Assembly (NCBI RefSeq): GCF_900184225.1
Contig: NZ_FXWZ01000003.1
Location: 310,001-374,000 of the forward strand
Source: Brevibacterium ihuae
GTDB lineage: Bacteria; Actinomycetota; Actinomycetes; Actinomycetales; Brevibacteriaceae
Direction: 5' to 3'
DNA length: 64,000 nucleotides
A program made the position numbers and the translations under genes. Positions 35,137 to 47,596 of the stretch are shown piece after piece; the stretch's first letter is position 1; the number at the start of each line of letters is the position of its first letter. The notes beneath the pieces are model-generated. The model worked only from the letters and a program-made list of their open reading frames with translations. It had not been told where the DNA came from and did not search any database.

Positions 35137-35193
35137 GTAAATCCTCTTTCTCGTGACGATCGTCGGGCGATCGTCGGTTCGCGTTCGTAAGTA

Positions 35194-38679
<3,486 letters not shown>

Positions 38680-38855
38680 TGGGATCCTTCCGAGTGGGTC
38701 ACCTGTTGAGTCCGGCTTCACCTGAGCCGGGGCCGAGGCCAGGGAGATCCGGGTGTAACGTACACATCCGGTTCCCGCGGTCGTCTCAGTCCGGGATTTC
38801 CGATGTGCCCACCGCTATATGAAGGCACCACGAAGGCGAAGCAACGCAAATATCC

Positions 38856-38884
38856 ACTGTAGACCTGCGTTCCCCGCCGTGCAA
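38856..38884 (-). promoter_or_regulatory. rpoBC promoter
   Basis: On the minus strand TTGCAC (38879-38884) and TACAGT (38856-38861) are separated by exactly 17 bp, a good vegetative-sigma promoter. It would give a leader of about 170 nt before rpoB. It overlaps the tail region of the upstream GNAT gene's 3' spacer. Confidence 0.65.
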
Positions 38885-38925
38885 GTCGGGATGTGGTATG
38901 GTTCCCGGCCGCTCCCGGCCCGCGA

Positions 38926-40179
38926 TCAGTCGGCTGCGGATCCGCCGCGCTGCCACAGCCCGGTCATCCCGAGCGGCCGGAAGCCCACCCGGTTGTTGAT
39001 CGCGAGCATCGGGGCGTTCTCCGCGGCGTTCCACGTGTAGATCCGTTCGACCTCGGGGGCCTGCGCACGCAGGTGACCGGCGTTGAGCTCCTTGAGGAGC
39101 GCGGCATATCCGCGGCCGCGGACGGCGGGGACGGTCACGGTGTGCTCCTGGAACCCGAACTCCCGGCCGGTGCAGACCTCGAAGAACGTCAGGCCCAGCG
39201 GCGCATCGTCGGCGTCCGCCAGGAGGACGGTGCCGTAGGCGGTCATGCCGCGAGCGCGCCGCAGCCGATCCTCGTCCCGCACCCGTTCGGGGGTGTGCAC
39301 GACGGCGTCGAACTCGGCCTCGCCCGTGGGGATCGTCTCCTCGAACACGGTGAAGAGGTGGGCGACCGCCGGGAGCAGGCGATCGGGCACATCGCCCACC
39401 CAGCTCTCCGCACGCAGGCCGGCGGGCACCGCGCGCACGGGGACGTCGCGCACGGGCAGGACCGAGAAGCGCTCGATCTGCACGAGCCGGAACCCGCGCT
39501 CCGCGAATCGCCGGACCACGGGATCGTCGGCGAAGAGCGCGCCGTGATCCGGGGCAAGGGTGAGCAGCGGTCGCGACGGCGGGCTCACTTCCCCGGATCC
39601 GGAGCCGAGGTCCCCCGCGGCATCGCCGCTCACGTGCGCGCAGTCGCCCGTCCCCGCCTCCCGATCGCCGAGCGCGGCCGCGGTGAAGTTCGCGCGCGGG
39701 TGGTCGGCGTGCTCCTCGTACCCGTAGAGGACGGTACGGCCGCGCGCCGCGGCGATCCGGTCGATCCGGTTCCACAGGGCATCGGCCGTGAGCCGCGCGA
39801 GGTCCGTGCCGAGCTCGGGGAGGGTCATCACCCGGACGTCGGCGGATTCGAGGTTCTCGCGCAGCGGCAGGGCGATGGTCGCGGCACCCAGGCAGCGTCC
39901 CGCACCGTCGACGGCGAGCGCGCAGTCGCGCTCGTGGTGCGGGTCGGACTCCCAGGTCGCCGCCAGCTCCTCGGCCGTGGTCGCGAGCTCGGGCAGGCCG
40001 ATCGCGTCCATGAGCAGCTCCTCCTCGATCTCCTGCATGCGGGAGAAGAGCTCGGCCCGGAGCGCGGGGGCGTCGCCGAGGTCGGCGGCGAGGACCAGCA
40101 GCACCTCGGGTGCGGCGCCAGGGTGCGGGCGGGCGTGTGCGAGGAGCGCGGGGGTGACAGCGGGGATGGCGGCGTCCAT
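38926..40179 (-). CDS. GNAT-family N-acetyltransferase (probable two-domain)
   Basis: A 417-residue protein. The C-terminal half has a clear acetyl-CoA motif A (VTVPAVRGRGYAALLKELNA) and the following RIYTWNAAENAPMLAINNRV with VGFRPLG, the motif B pattern of GNAT enzymes. The N-terminal half (LGAATIALPLRENLESADVR) looks like a degenerate second GNAT fold, an arrangement seen in MshD- and Eis-like proteins. Substrate cannot be predicted. ATG 40179 was chosen as the first start after a divergent spacer. No strong ribosome-binding site is visible, so it may be leaderless. Confidence 0.8.
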   Translation of the reverse strand: MDAAIPAVTPALLAHARPHPGAAPEVLLVLAADLGDAPALRAELFSRMQEIEEELLMDAIGLPELATTAEELAATWESDPHHERDCALAVDGAGRCLGAATIALPLRENLESADVRVMTLPELGTDLARLTADALWNRIDRIAAARGRTVLYGYEEHADHPRANFTAAALGDREAGTGDCAHVSGDAAGDLGSGSGEVSPPSRPLLTLAPDHGALFADDPVVRRFAERGFRLVQIERFSVLPVRDVPVRAVPAGLRAESWVGDVPDRLLPAVAHLFTVFEETIPTGEAEFDAVVHTPERVRDEDRLRRARGMTAYGTVLLADADDAPLGLTFFEVCTGREFGFQEHTVTVPAVRGRGYAALLKELNAGHLRAQAPEVERIYTWNAAENAPMLAINNRVGFRPLGMTGLWQRGGSAAD

Positions 40180-40353
40180 GGTCCACTCGTACCACGGGGC
40201 TCTCCTCCCGACCACCGATGCAGGGGACATGCGGCTGTGGACGACGGCCGCGGGAGCCGATCGGCTGGTAGGTTCGGCATACGCGGAGGGCGTGCTCCGC
40301 CCCGCACGTCTGCTGCCGTGCAGTCCCCCTGGACGCGGAAGAGAGCTGTTCCC

Positions 40354-43300
40354 ATGGTCGATCTCACCTATCTGGCGCTCTGGCAGCTGCTGACCTGGGC
40401 GATCGCACTCCCCGTCCTCGTCACCGCCGTCGTCGCCACCCTCGTCAGCGTCTCCGCGGGGCGGTCGGCACGACCCTCTCGCTCTCCGGGCCCGGTACCC
40501 CCGTCCGCACACCCGGCGCCTCCCCCTCCGTGGTCCGGCCGCGCTGCCGAGTCAGACCGGCCGCAGGTCGAGCAGGTGCCCGGACCGGGTCACGCGCCCG
40601 GCCCACCGCCCGCCCCCGGGGTGGGATACGTGACCGAACCTGGTTTCGGACACAGCGCCGGCCCCGAACAACCGCCATACGCCGCCGGGGCGCCCCCGCA
40701 CCTCGGCCCAACCGCCATACGCCGCCGGGGCGCCCCCGCACCTCGGCCCTGGTGCTCCCCCGCGCCTCGGCCCCGGTTCTCCGCCGTACCCGGGCCCCGG
40801 GATGCCGCAACACCCGGCCGCCCGACGGAGCACGCTCTACCCGAATCTCCTCCTCGGGGTCGCCTGCCTGTTCGTTCTCGCGGCAGCCGTCGTCTTCGCC
40901 GGGATCAGCGGTTCGGCGGTGCTGCGCGCCGCGAGCATCTGGGCGGTCGCGCTGGTCTCCTACGCAGCCGGCCTCCTGCTCCACGGCCTCGCCCCCCGGC
41001 TGCGCCCGGTGGGGATCGCCCTCACGGGGCTCGGCCTCGCGCTCGTCCCGATAGCCGGCGGGCTCCTCGGCGGCTTCTCGCTCACCAGCCCCTCGCTCGC
41101 GTGGTTCATCGCCTCGTTCGTCGGCGTGCTCTGCTACGGGTTCGCGGCGTTCCGGCTCCGCTCGCGGATCGTCACCTGGTTCGGCCTGCTCTTCGTCCTG
41201 TCGCTCGTGATGTCGGCGGTGGCGCTCACCCCGGCACCCACCGTCTGGTACTTCTGCGCGCTCGTCGTGGCGGCGACCGTGTTCGCCGTCGGCGCCCGCC
41301 TCCTCACCGGCCGGGTCGACCGGTCCTTCGTCCTCCCCCACCTCCTGCTCGGCGAGGTCGTCGCGCCCGTGGCCGTGTTCGCCGCGCTGTTCGTCAGGCC
41401 CTTCCCGAGCGCGTGGGCGTGGGCCGCCCTGTTCACCGTGCTCGGAATCCACTACGTCGTCGGCGCATGGCTCCTGGGCGCTCGGGTGCGCGGTCCGGCG
41501 GCCCGGCTGGCGCTGGCGGCAGCGGCGCTCTGCGCGACCGGCGCTCTCGTGCGGACCCTCTGGCCGGACCAGCCGGAGAGCACCCGGTGGGCTGCGATCG
41601 CCCTGTGCGCACTCGTGCTCGCCTGCGTCTTCTACGGCGAGACCCTGCTGCACCGCACCCGCTCGGCGACCACGTGGCTCGTGTTCGGGGTTGCCTCCGC
41701 ACTCGGGTTCATCGGGACGGTGGTCTCCCCCGTCGTGCTCGAGTCCCCGGCCGCCCGCGTGCTCGCCGGCGGCTTCATCGCGCTCGACCTCGTCCTCGTC
41801 GTCCTCCTCGTCGTCATCGCACTGCGGTTCGACTCCCCGCTCGCCCGGGCCGGGGCGGTGGCGTTCGGAGTCACCCTGGGCCCGTGGGTCGCGGCCGCCC
41901 TCGGCATCGAGGCGTCGCCCTCGGCGGCTCGCAGCGCGGCCTACCTCATCCTCGTAGTCACCCTCATCCTCGTGCTCGCCGCGGATTCGGCCGGAGCGGT
42001 GTGGATCACCTCGCGGCGCGGCAGGCGGCTTCGGAACCTCCGGCGGACCGCTCCGGTGATGTCGGCGGTGACGAGCGGCGCTCTCCTCGCCCCCGCCGCC
42101 GGTGCACCCGACCTCGGTCACCCGATGATCGCGTTCGTGGGCTATCTCCTCGTCCTCCTCACCCTGTGCGCCGCAGCCTGGGCGGTGCGGTCGGCGCTCC
42201 TCCTCACCGGGGCGATCCCGCTCGCCGTGGCCGTCGCGCTGTCCCTCGCCGGCTCGTACGCGACCCCGGAGGCGCGGACACCGGCACCCGCGGTCTTCGA
42301 GCTCACCCGGGCCGGCCTCTTCGTCGCGCTCCTCGCCGGGGTCGCGATCGCGGAGCTCCTGCTGCTGCGCGCCGGGCGACGGTGGCGGGCCCGGTACGCC
42401 GGCATCATGGCGTTGGTGCTCGGCGCCGTCGTCGGCCTCGACGCCGTGGTTCCGGTGTTCCCGCCGATCGAGTCCGACCTCGGCACAGGCGCCATCGCGC
42501 TCGGGGCGGCGGTCTTCCTCGCCCTTCTCTACGTCGCCTACGAAGTCTGTCTCCGGCTGCATCCCGCCGCATCCGCCCACTCAGCTCCCGGGCCCGCGGC
42601 GCCCTCGGCTCCGGTGGCTCCCGTGGCGTCCGGCCGGTCCGCGTACTCGGTTCCCCGACCGGCTGTTCCCGGATCGGTTGGTCCCGGACCGGCTGTTTCC
42701 AGCTCGGCTGCTCCTGGATCACCGGTTCCCGGCCCGGGCGGATACGCCGTGACCCGACCGCCGACCAGCCCTCCGACGGGCGCACCCGACCTCGCTCGCC
42801 CGGGCCGCCGGCGGCCGTCACCCACCCTCGCGGTCATCGCACTGTGGGCGGGCCTCGGAGCGCTCATGCTGCTCGCCCTCCGCCGAGCGACGATCGCACC
42901 GGAGATCTTCGCGGTCGTCACCGCCCTCGTCGTCATCGCGCTGAGCGTGCACGCGGCCTGGGTGCACCGGTCTTCGTGGATCCTCCTGCCGGCAGCCGCC
43001 GCCACTGCGGTCCTCGTCGGCAGGCTCACCGGCCTCCTCCTCGACGACGGGGCGCTGCGCACGGTGCTGTCGGCCTGGATCGTCTGGGCGCTGTGGTACG
43101 CGTGCTACTGGGTCCTCAGCAGCCGCCGAGTGCCGGCGCTCGCACCGCTGGCGGTGGCCTTCGCGGCCGCGGTGGTCGCGATCGCCGCCACCCCATTCCT
43201 CGATGTGGACGTCCCCTGGCTCCACTCCGTCACGCAGCTCGCGGCGGGGATCTCGGTGACGATCCCCGCGCTCATGCTCGCCCTCCTCACCGCCCGCCTC

Positions 43301-44334
43301 GCCGACCCCACCGCGCGGCGGGTCGTGCCGGAGATCGCCTCGTACATCGGCGCCGTCGGCCTGATGATCGCGCTCTACGGCGTGGTGTCGACGGCGCTCG
43401 TCGTCAACCTCCACATCCTCGTCGCGGCGGCCTGGCTGTGGGCATGGCTCGCCGACCGCCGCGGAGACGCCCCCGCCGGCGGGCTCATCCGCCGGTCCGT
43501 GTCCGCCGCCGCCATCACCGTCGCCGGGGTGGTCGCGGCTCTCGTCGACGGAGGCTGGTACACCGTGCTCTTCCTCGTCGACCATGTGGCCCTCCTCGTC
43601 TACGGCGCAGTGCGCTCCCGACCATGGGCGCTGTGGTGGGGGCTCGGCGCCTCCGTCGCGGCGATCGTGTGGTTTCTCCGCGATCTCGTCTGGCTCGCGC
43701 TCATCGTCCTCGCACTCGTCCTCATCGGCGTCGTGGTCTGGTTGCTGCTGCGGAAGCCGGCGGCCGGCGGGCCCGGACAGAACGACGGGACCAGGCCGAA
43801 CGGTGCCGGTCCCGGGGTGAGCGGTGTCGGCCGAGGGCCGGCTCCGGGATTCGGCGCTGCGCCGGGATACGACACTGCACCGGGCCGGGTGCCCGGGGGC
43901 GGGGCGCCCGGGTTCGCTCCGCGCGACGGCGGGCCGGTCGGCGGGATGCCGGGCCGCGACCCGTACCGCTCCGTGCCGCCGGCCGGGAACCCGTTCGCAC
44001 CCGGGTCTCCGGGTCCGGTCGGCGGCCCGGTCCAACCCGGAACCCCGGAATCGGTCGGTCGTCGGGTCCCACCCGCGTCGCCGTCTCCAGGTCCCGCGGT
44101 TCCCCCGATGCCCGCGCCTCCGCGCACTGTTCCCGGGGCCTCGGCTCCGGTCCGTCCGGGTCAGGGACACCCGTTCGCTCCGCCCGCCGGCCGAAACTTC
44201 GGATACCACCGGAGCACCGTGACCCCGGGATGCGACCCGGGGCCGCCCCGACCCCGGACGCCACCCGGCCTCCTGCGACAGACCCCGGCAGCGGACCGCC
44301 GCAGGCACCTCGGCACGGGGGTGGGAATGGCTGA
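40354..44334 (+). CDS. Giant multi-span membrane protein, frameshifted by a tandem duplication
   Basis: The natural start appears to be ATG 40354, behind GGAAGAG. It encodes MVDLTYLALWQLLTWAIALP (one membrane span), then a Pro/Gly-rich linker. After the duplicated segment (40669-40749) the protein continues in the next frame as GAPPRLGPGSPPYPGPG, then MPQHPAARRSTLYPNLLLGV (40802), followed by roughly 25-30 hydrophobic spans. This resembles actinobacterial DUF2157-like integral membrane proteins. The C-terminal 150 residues are Pro/Gly-rich. The frame that holds the membrane spans stays open into the downstream hydrolase gene, while a TGA in the original frame at 44332-44334 overlaps that gene's ATG (ATGGCTGA). 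That suggests a second small indel near 44200. Transport, polymer export or a scaffold role are all possible; function unknown. Confidence 0.65.
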   Translation: MVDLTYLALWQLLTWAIALPVLVTAVVATLVSVSAGRSARPSRSPGPVPPSAHPAPPPPWSGRAAESDRPQVEQVPGPGHAPGPPPAPGVGYVTEPGFGHSAGPEQPPYAAGAPPHLGPTAIRRRGAPAPRPWCSPAPRPRFSAVPGPRDAATPGRPTEHALPESPPRGRLPVRSRGSRRLRRDQRFGGAARREHLGGRAGLLRSRPPAPRPRPPAAPGGDRPHGARPRARPDSRRAPRRLLAHQPLARVVHRLVRRRALLRVRGVPAPLADRHLVRPALRPVARDVGGGAHPGTHRLVLLRARRGGDRVRRRRPPPHRPGRPVLRPPPPPARRGRRARGRVRRAVRQALPERVGVGRPVHRARNPLRRRRMAPGRSGARSGGPAGAGGSGALRDRRSRADPLAGPAGEHPVGCDRPVRTRARLRLLRRDPAAPHPLGDHVARVRGCLRTRVHRDGGLPRRARVPGRPRARRRLHRARPRPRRPPRRHRTAVRLPARPGRGGGVRSHPGPVGRGRPRHRGVALGGSQRGLPHPRSHPHPRARRGFGRSGVDHLAARQAASEPPADRSGDVGGDERRSPRPRRRCTRPRSPDDRVRGLSPRPPHPVRRSLGGAVGAPPHRGDPARRGRRAVPRRLVRDPGGADTGTRGLRAHPGRPLRRAPRRGRDRGAPAAARRATVAGPVRRHHGVGARRRRRPRRRGSGVPADRVRPRHRRHRARGGGLPRPSLRRLRSLSPAASRRIRPLSSRARGALGSGGSRGVRPVRVLGSPTGCSRIGWSRTGCFQLGCSWITGSRPGRIRRDPTADQPSDGRTRPRSPGPPAAVTHPRGHRTVGGPRSAHAARPPPSDDRTGDLRGRHRPRRHRAERARGLGAPVFVDPPAGSRRHCGPRRQAHRPPPRRRGAAHGAVGLDRLGAVVRVLLGPQQPPSAGARTAGGGLRGRGGRDRRHPIPRCGRPLAPLRHAARGGDLGDDPRAHARPPHRPPRRPHRAAGRAGDRLVHRRRRPDDRALRRGVDGARRQPPHPRRGGLAVGMARRPPRRRPRRRAHPPVRVRRRHHRRRGGRGSRRRRLVHRALPRRPCGPPRLRRSALPTMGAVVGARRLRRGDRVVSPRSRLARAHRPRTRPHRRRGLVAAAEAGGRRARTERRDQAERCRSRGERCRPRAGSGIRRCAGIRHCTGPGARGRGARVRSARRRAGRRDAGPRPVPLRAAGREPVRTRVSGSGRRPGPTRNPGIGRSSGPTRVAVSRSRGSPDARASAHCSRGLGSGPSGSGTPVRSARRPKLRIPPEHRDPGMRPGAAPTPDATRPPATDPGSGPPQAPRHGGGNG
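40669..40749 (+). repeat. Exact 40-bp tandem duplication inside a coding region
   Basis: Two identical adjacent 40-bp copies (40670-40709 and 40710-40749, each beginning AACCGCCATACGCCGCCGGG). Forty is not a multiple of three, so the second copy shifts the frame. Removing one copy joins the N-terminal frame from ATG 40354 cleanly to the main membrane domain. Confidence 0.92.
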
Positions 44335-45073
44335 GATCTACGTCTTCACCTCGGACCCGGTGCAGCTCAACGCCTACCTCGTCGTCGGATCCGACCGTGC
44401 CCTCGTCATCGACACCGGAGCCGGCCCCCACCAGGGCGCGGCGATCCTCTCCGCCTTCCGCGCCCTCACGGACCTCCCCCTCACCGTGGTCAACACCCAT
44501 GACCACTGGGACCACTTCTTCGGCAATGCGACGTTCGCCGCCGCGGGCGTCACCGAGTTCCTCGGTTCACCGGGATTCGTCCGCGATCATGCGGCCTCGG
44601 CCTGGATCCAGCTCGAGGCGGTCCCGCTCTCCCACGAACCCGACCTCCCCACCCCCGACCGCCTGCTCGTCTCCGTGAGCGAGGTGCGCACGGGGGATCG
44701 CGTGGACCTCGGCGGCTGCACGGCGACATTCCTCGCACTCGGCGGGCACACCGAATCCGATCTCGTCGTCCTGTGCGAGGACATCGCGCTCGTCGGCGAT
44801 CTCGTCGAGGAGGGCGCCCCTCCGCAGTTCGGAGACGACGCGCTGCCCGCCCGCTGGGCCGATGCGCTCGAGACCCTGCTCGCACAGCGCGGGATCACGG
44901 TCTTCGCTCCTGGGCACGGGCATCCGGTCGATCGCGCGTTCGTCTCCGCGCAGCTCGGGGACGTGGCCGCGGTCGCCGAGACCGACTCCTCCGCCGAGGT
45001 GCCCACCCGCACCGCGGACCCGTTCCCCTGGGTGCCCGGCGAGTTCCCGACCGGGGTGCGCCGACTCCGCTGA
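44327..45073 (+). CDS. Metallo-beta-lactamase-fold hydrolase
   Basis: A 248-residue MBL-fold enzyme with the dinuclear zinc motif THDHWDH (about residues 57-63), a later metal His in LGGHTESD and Asp in LVGDLVE. The final His lies in FAPGHGHPVD. The fold suggests a thioesterase, lactonase or glyoxalase II-like hydrolase; substrate unknown. ATG 44327 starts the recognisable domain (MAEIYVFTSDPVQLNAYLVV) and overlaps the probable stop of the upstream membrane-protein gene. No stop separates the two in the current frame, so an in-frame fusion is the formal alternative. Confidence 0.85.
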   Translation: MAEIYVFTSDPVQLNAYLVVGSDRALVIDTGAGPHQGAAILSAFRALTDLPLTVVNTHDHWDHFFGNATFAAAGVTEFLGSPGFVRDHAASAWIQLEAVPLSHEPDLPTPDRLLVSVSEVRTGDRVDLGGCTATFLALGGHTESDLVVLCEDIALVGDLVEEGAPPQFGDDALPARWADALETLLAQRGITVFAPGHGHPVDRAFVSAQLGDVAAVAETDSSAEVPTRTADPFPWVPGEFPTGVRRLR

Positions 45074-45125
45074 GGACGTGGGCGGGTTGCGCGCCGCCCA
45101 CAACTCGCTCGCGAGGGGGTAAGGG

Positions 45126-45848
45126 CTACGGCGGCCCGGTGTCCTCCGGCTGCGCGCTCACCGCGGGATCCGGTTCGTGGTCGGGACGGAAGACCTCGTC
45201 CTCGTCGAACAGGTCGAGCAGAGGAGCGACGGCTTCCGCGATGCTCGCGTGGACCGGGTCATCGCGCCAGCACAGGGTGTTCGCCTCGACCGTCCGGACC
45301 CGGGTGTCCCCGACCCACACCTCGAGAGAGTACGAGGTCGCCCCGGAGGGGTACGGCGGCGGACACGACCCGGAATCGGCGACTACGGGCTCGACTGCGG
45401 CGACGGCGGTCTCCCAGACCTCGGGATCCATCTCCACCCGCCCGCTTCCCACGTGCGCACCGTAGGCGGAGACCGCGATCGCGGCGTCGGACGCATCTGC
45501 CTCGAGCCGGTAGCTCCGGTGGTACCGCGGCGGGGTCGAGACGTCGCGGTAGCTCACGCGCAGCGCAGTGCCTGCGGGATCGAGCGGCTGCGCGGTGGAC
45601 CCCGCGGGCCATTCCGGGTGGTTCGTCGCGGTCCCGGTCGGTTCCGGTCGCGGGTTGAGTGTGGGGATGCATGCGGTCGTCGAGAGGACGAGCAGGAGCC
45701 CGAGGCCGACCATCGCGACGCGCTGCGCCGGGAAGCGTTTCGTCGTGACGCGGCTTGCCGGAGAACGGCGCGGCGGAACGTGGGGTGTCCGGCGCGCCTG
45801 TCGATGAGCGCGGGACGTCTGGCGCAGGTGCCGGTGAGTGCGGGTCAT
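45126..45848 (-). CDS. Putative lipoprotein, function unknown
   Basis: A 240-residue product from ATG 45848, preceded by GGAG nine bases upstream. An Arg/His-rich N-terminus is followed by a hydrophobic stretch (VAMVGLGLLLVLSTTAC) ending in a plausible but imperfect lipobox at Cys. The mature region has two further cysteines (SGSCPPPYPSG, NTLCWRDD) that could form a disulfide. A GTG within the Arg-rich region is an alternative start that would give a more standard signal. Ends with TAG, convergent with the hydrolase gene. No family recognised. Confidence 0.65.
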   Translation of the reverse strand: MTRTHRHLRQTSRAHRQARRTPHVPPRRSPASRVTTKRFPAQRVAMVGLGLLLVLSTTACIPTLNPRPEPTGTATNHPEWPAGSTAQPLDPAGTALRVSYRDVSTPPRYHRSYRLEADASDAAIAVSAYGAHVGSGRVEMDPEVWETAVAAVEPVVADSGSCPPPYPSGATSYSLEVWVGDTRVRTVEANTLCWRDDPVHASIAEAVAPLLDLFDEDEVFRPDHEPDPAVSAQPEDTGPP

Positions 45849-46020
45849 GAGACGAGTCTCCGATGGCACTCCGCGCCGGACGTGACGGTCATGTTCCGGT
45901 CCGGGCACATGACCGACCGCCCGACAGACCGGCTGCGGGGCCGCGCCTGCCGGTCGAGATTGCAATAGATTGCGGATTCGTTCTCAGGAACCTTCGGAAA
46001 TTGAGGGGTGAATGCACGGA

Positions 46021-46047
46021 ACCCCGCTGCCGTGATGGCAGCGGGGT
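46021..46047 (-). terminator. rplJL terminator
   Basis: An 11-bp perfect stem (ACCCCGCTGCC with GGCAGCGGGGT) and a 5-nt loop, 57 bp past the rplL stop on the minus strand. Confidence 0.75.
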
Positions 46048-46103
46048 CCGATGCTGGATGCGTTCCGCGCACGGTCCGAGTGATCACGCCGCGGCGGACC
46101 GGA

Positions 46104-46493
46104 TCACTTGAGGGAGACGGTGGCGCCAGCGGCCTCGAGGGCCTCCTTGGCCTTCTCCGCGGTCTCCTTGTTGACGCCCTCGAGGACGGCCTTGGGCGCG
46201 CCGTCGACGAGTTCCTTGGCCTCCTTGAGACCGAGCGAGGTCAGTCCGCGGACCTCCTTGATGACCGGGACCTTCTTCTCGCCGCCGGACTCGAGGATGA
46301 CGTCGAACTCATCCTTCTCCTCGGCGGCGGCCTCGCCACCGGCACCGCCGGCGGCCGGGGCAGCGGCAGCGGCGACCGGAGCGGCAGCCTCGACCTCGAA
46401 GGTCTCTTCGAACTGCTTGACGAAGTCGGAGAGTTCGATCAGGGAGAGCTCTTTGAACGCTTCGATGAGCTCTTCGGGGGTGAGCTTAGCCAT
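46104..46493 (-). CDS. rplL: 50S ribosomal protein L7/L12
   Basis: Stalk protein that recruits translation GTPases. The 129-residue product has the N-terminal dimerisation helices ([20 protein letters not shown]) and an Ala/Gly-rich hinge. The C-terminal domain [20 protein letters not shown] with [20 protein letters not shown] is complete. ATG start, 63 bp after rplJ. Confidence 0.98.
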   Translation of the reverse strand: MAKLTPEELIEAFKELSLIELSDFVKQFEETFEVEAAAPVAAAAAPAAGGAGGEAAAEEKDEFDVILESGGEKKVPVIKEVRGLTSLGLKEAKELVDGAPKAVLEGVNKETAEKAKEALEAAGATVSLK

Positions 46494-46556
46494 GATGGCT
46501 ATGTCCTTCCTTACATGGCTGCCGTGAGCAGCCGGGGTGGTTTACAGGGGTGAAAC

Positions 46557-47099
46557 TCAGGCGTCCTCGGCAGGAGCCGACTCGGATCCGGCGTTCTTCT
46601 CGCGAAGAGCGTCGACGGTCCGGACGGTCTTGACCAGCGGGGCGGTGAACATGTAGGCGGCCTTGTACAGGCTTCCCTTCATGGCACCGGCTGCCTTCGC
46701 AAGCAGCACCTCGCGGGATTCGAGGTCGGCGAGTTTCGTGATGTCCTCAGCGGTCAGCGGCTTCCCCTCGAGGTAGCCCGCCTTGATGACCAGCTGCGGA
46801 TTCGCCTTGGCAAAGTCACGCAGCGCCTTCGCGGCCTCGGAGGGTTCGCCGTTGACGAAGGCAATGGCGGAGGGTCCGTTGAGGAGTCCGTCGAATGCCT
46901 CGATGCCGGCTTCCTTGGCAGCGATAGCGGTGAGCGTATTCTTTACCACGGCGTAGCTTGCCGTCTCACCGAGTGCAACGCGCAGGTCTTTCATCTGCGC
47001 GACGGTGAGACCGCGGTACTCGGTCAGCACTGCAGCCGGGGAGTTCTCGAGCAACTGCTTGAGCTCCGCAACTGCCGCTGCCTTGTCAGGCCTCGCCAT
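46557..47099 (-). CDS. rplJ: 50S ribosomal protein L10
   Basis: Base of the L7/L12 stalk and autoregulator of its operon through a leader RNA. ATG 47099 gives [20 protein letters not shown] and 180 residues; the longer upstream open frame runs through the leader and is not real. Conserved [15 protein letters not shown] and the C-terminal helix that binds L7/L12 dimers are present. Confidence 0.97.
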   Translation of the reverse strand: MARPDKAAAVAELKQLLENSPAAVLTEYRGLTVAQMKDLRVALGETASYAVVKNTLTAIAAKEAGIEAFDGLLNGPSAIAFVNGEPSEAAKALRDFAKANPQLVIKAGYLEGKPLTAEDITKLADLESREVLLAKAAGAMKGSLYKAAYMFTAPLVKTVRTVDALREKNAGSESAPAEDA

Positions 47100-47311
47100 G
47101 GTATTCCTTTCGTACGGTGTCGGTGCCGAGAACACGAAAAAGCGCTCCGCGCAGAATGCACGGAACGCTGGGAGTGCGGATGCGAGCATCCGGTCGTCGT
47201 TCTCATGACACCTGCGCTGGCCGCTCTGTCGAGCTCTTCGCCTGCGGGCACCGCCGTCCGAGAACGGATGGCGGTGATTCCCACGGGGACCGACGGTCTT
47301 GGGCAGATTCC
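47100..47311 (-). ncRNA. Ribosomal protein L10 leader
   Basis: The minus-strand leader before rplJ contains CTGCCCAAGACCGTCGGTCC near 47287-47306, GGCGAAGAGCTCGACAGAGC near 47220-47242 and CGCAGGTGTCATGAGAA at about 47199-47215. Their order and spacing match the L10 leader RNA, in which an L10(L12)4 complex binds a kink-turn and represses translation or elongation. A second hairpin (AGCGTTCCGTGC with GCGCGGAGCGCT, about 47140-47170) followed by TTTTTCG lies just before the gene and looks like the attenuator stem. Confidence 0.8.
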
Positions 47312-47341
47312 ATCGTAGTGCACGCGCCACCCCGGCTCCAA
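47312..47341 (-). promoter_or_regulatory. rplJL promoter
   Basis: On the minus strand TTGGAG (47336-47341) and TACGAT (47312-47317) are separated by 18 bp. This places transcription start just before the L10 leader, as expected for an independently regulated rplJL unit. Confidence 0.55.
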
Positions 47342-47384
47342 ATCCACCCGGATGGCGACGTCCACGCTCGGAAGGCGACGTGGT

Positions 47385-47499
47385 CCACCTGCCGTTTCTG
47401 CTCGATCCCTCCGTCGACCTGCCACCTGCGCTCGAATCCGGTGCCGAATCTCGGGCATGAACGGCAGGGCGACATCCATCGAGCAGAATCGGCAGGTCG
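47385..47499. repeat. Imperfect inverted repeat upstream of rplJ
   Basis: A 22-nt segment at 47385-47406 (CCACCTGCCGTTTCTGCTCG and following) and its complement at 47478-47499 match at 20 of 22 positions, separated by 71 nt. The remaining gap between the rplJ promoter and dedA (to 47596) shows no gene. Confidence 0.55.
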
Positions 47500-47596
47500 A
47501 TGAGGTGCGGACGAGGGCCGAGGGCGGGTACAGCGGCGTGAGGGCAGCCCGCGCGGCCGCGGCGGGATCCGGGCACGGGGCCTGTAGGCTGGGTCG

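Noticed and set aside
40180-40512. N-terminal extension of the GNAT protein up to 40512
   Set aside because: The extension overlaps the start of the divergent membrane-protein gene and has no acetyltransferase similarity. ATG 40179 is the sensible start.
38893-44334. One 1813-residue frame through the GNAT gene and membrane-protein region
   Set aside because: It is antisense to the GNAT gene at its start and out of frame with the membrane helices over most of its length. Only its segments 40354-40709 and about 44220-44334 look real, as parts of the membrane-protein gene.
46557-47576. 339-residue version of L10 starting in the upstream region
   Set aside because: The extra residues translate the L10 leader RNA and promoter. 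L10 begins at MARPDKAAA.
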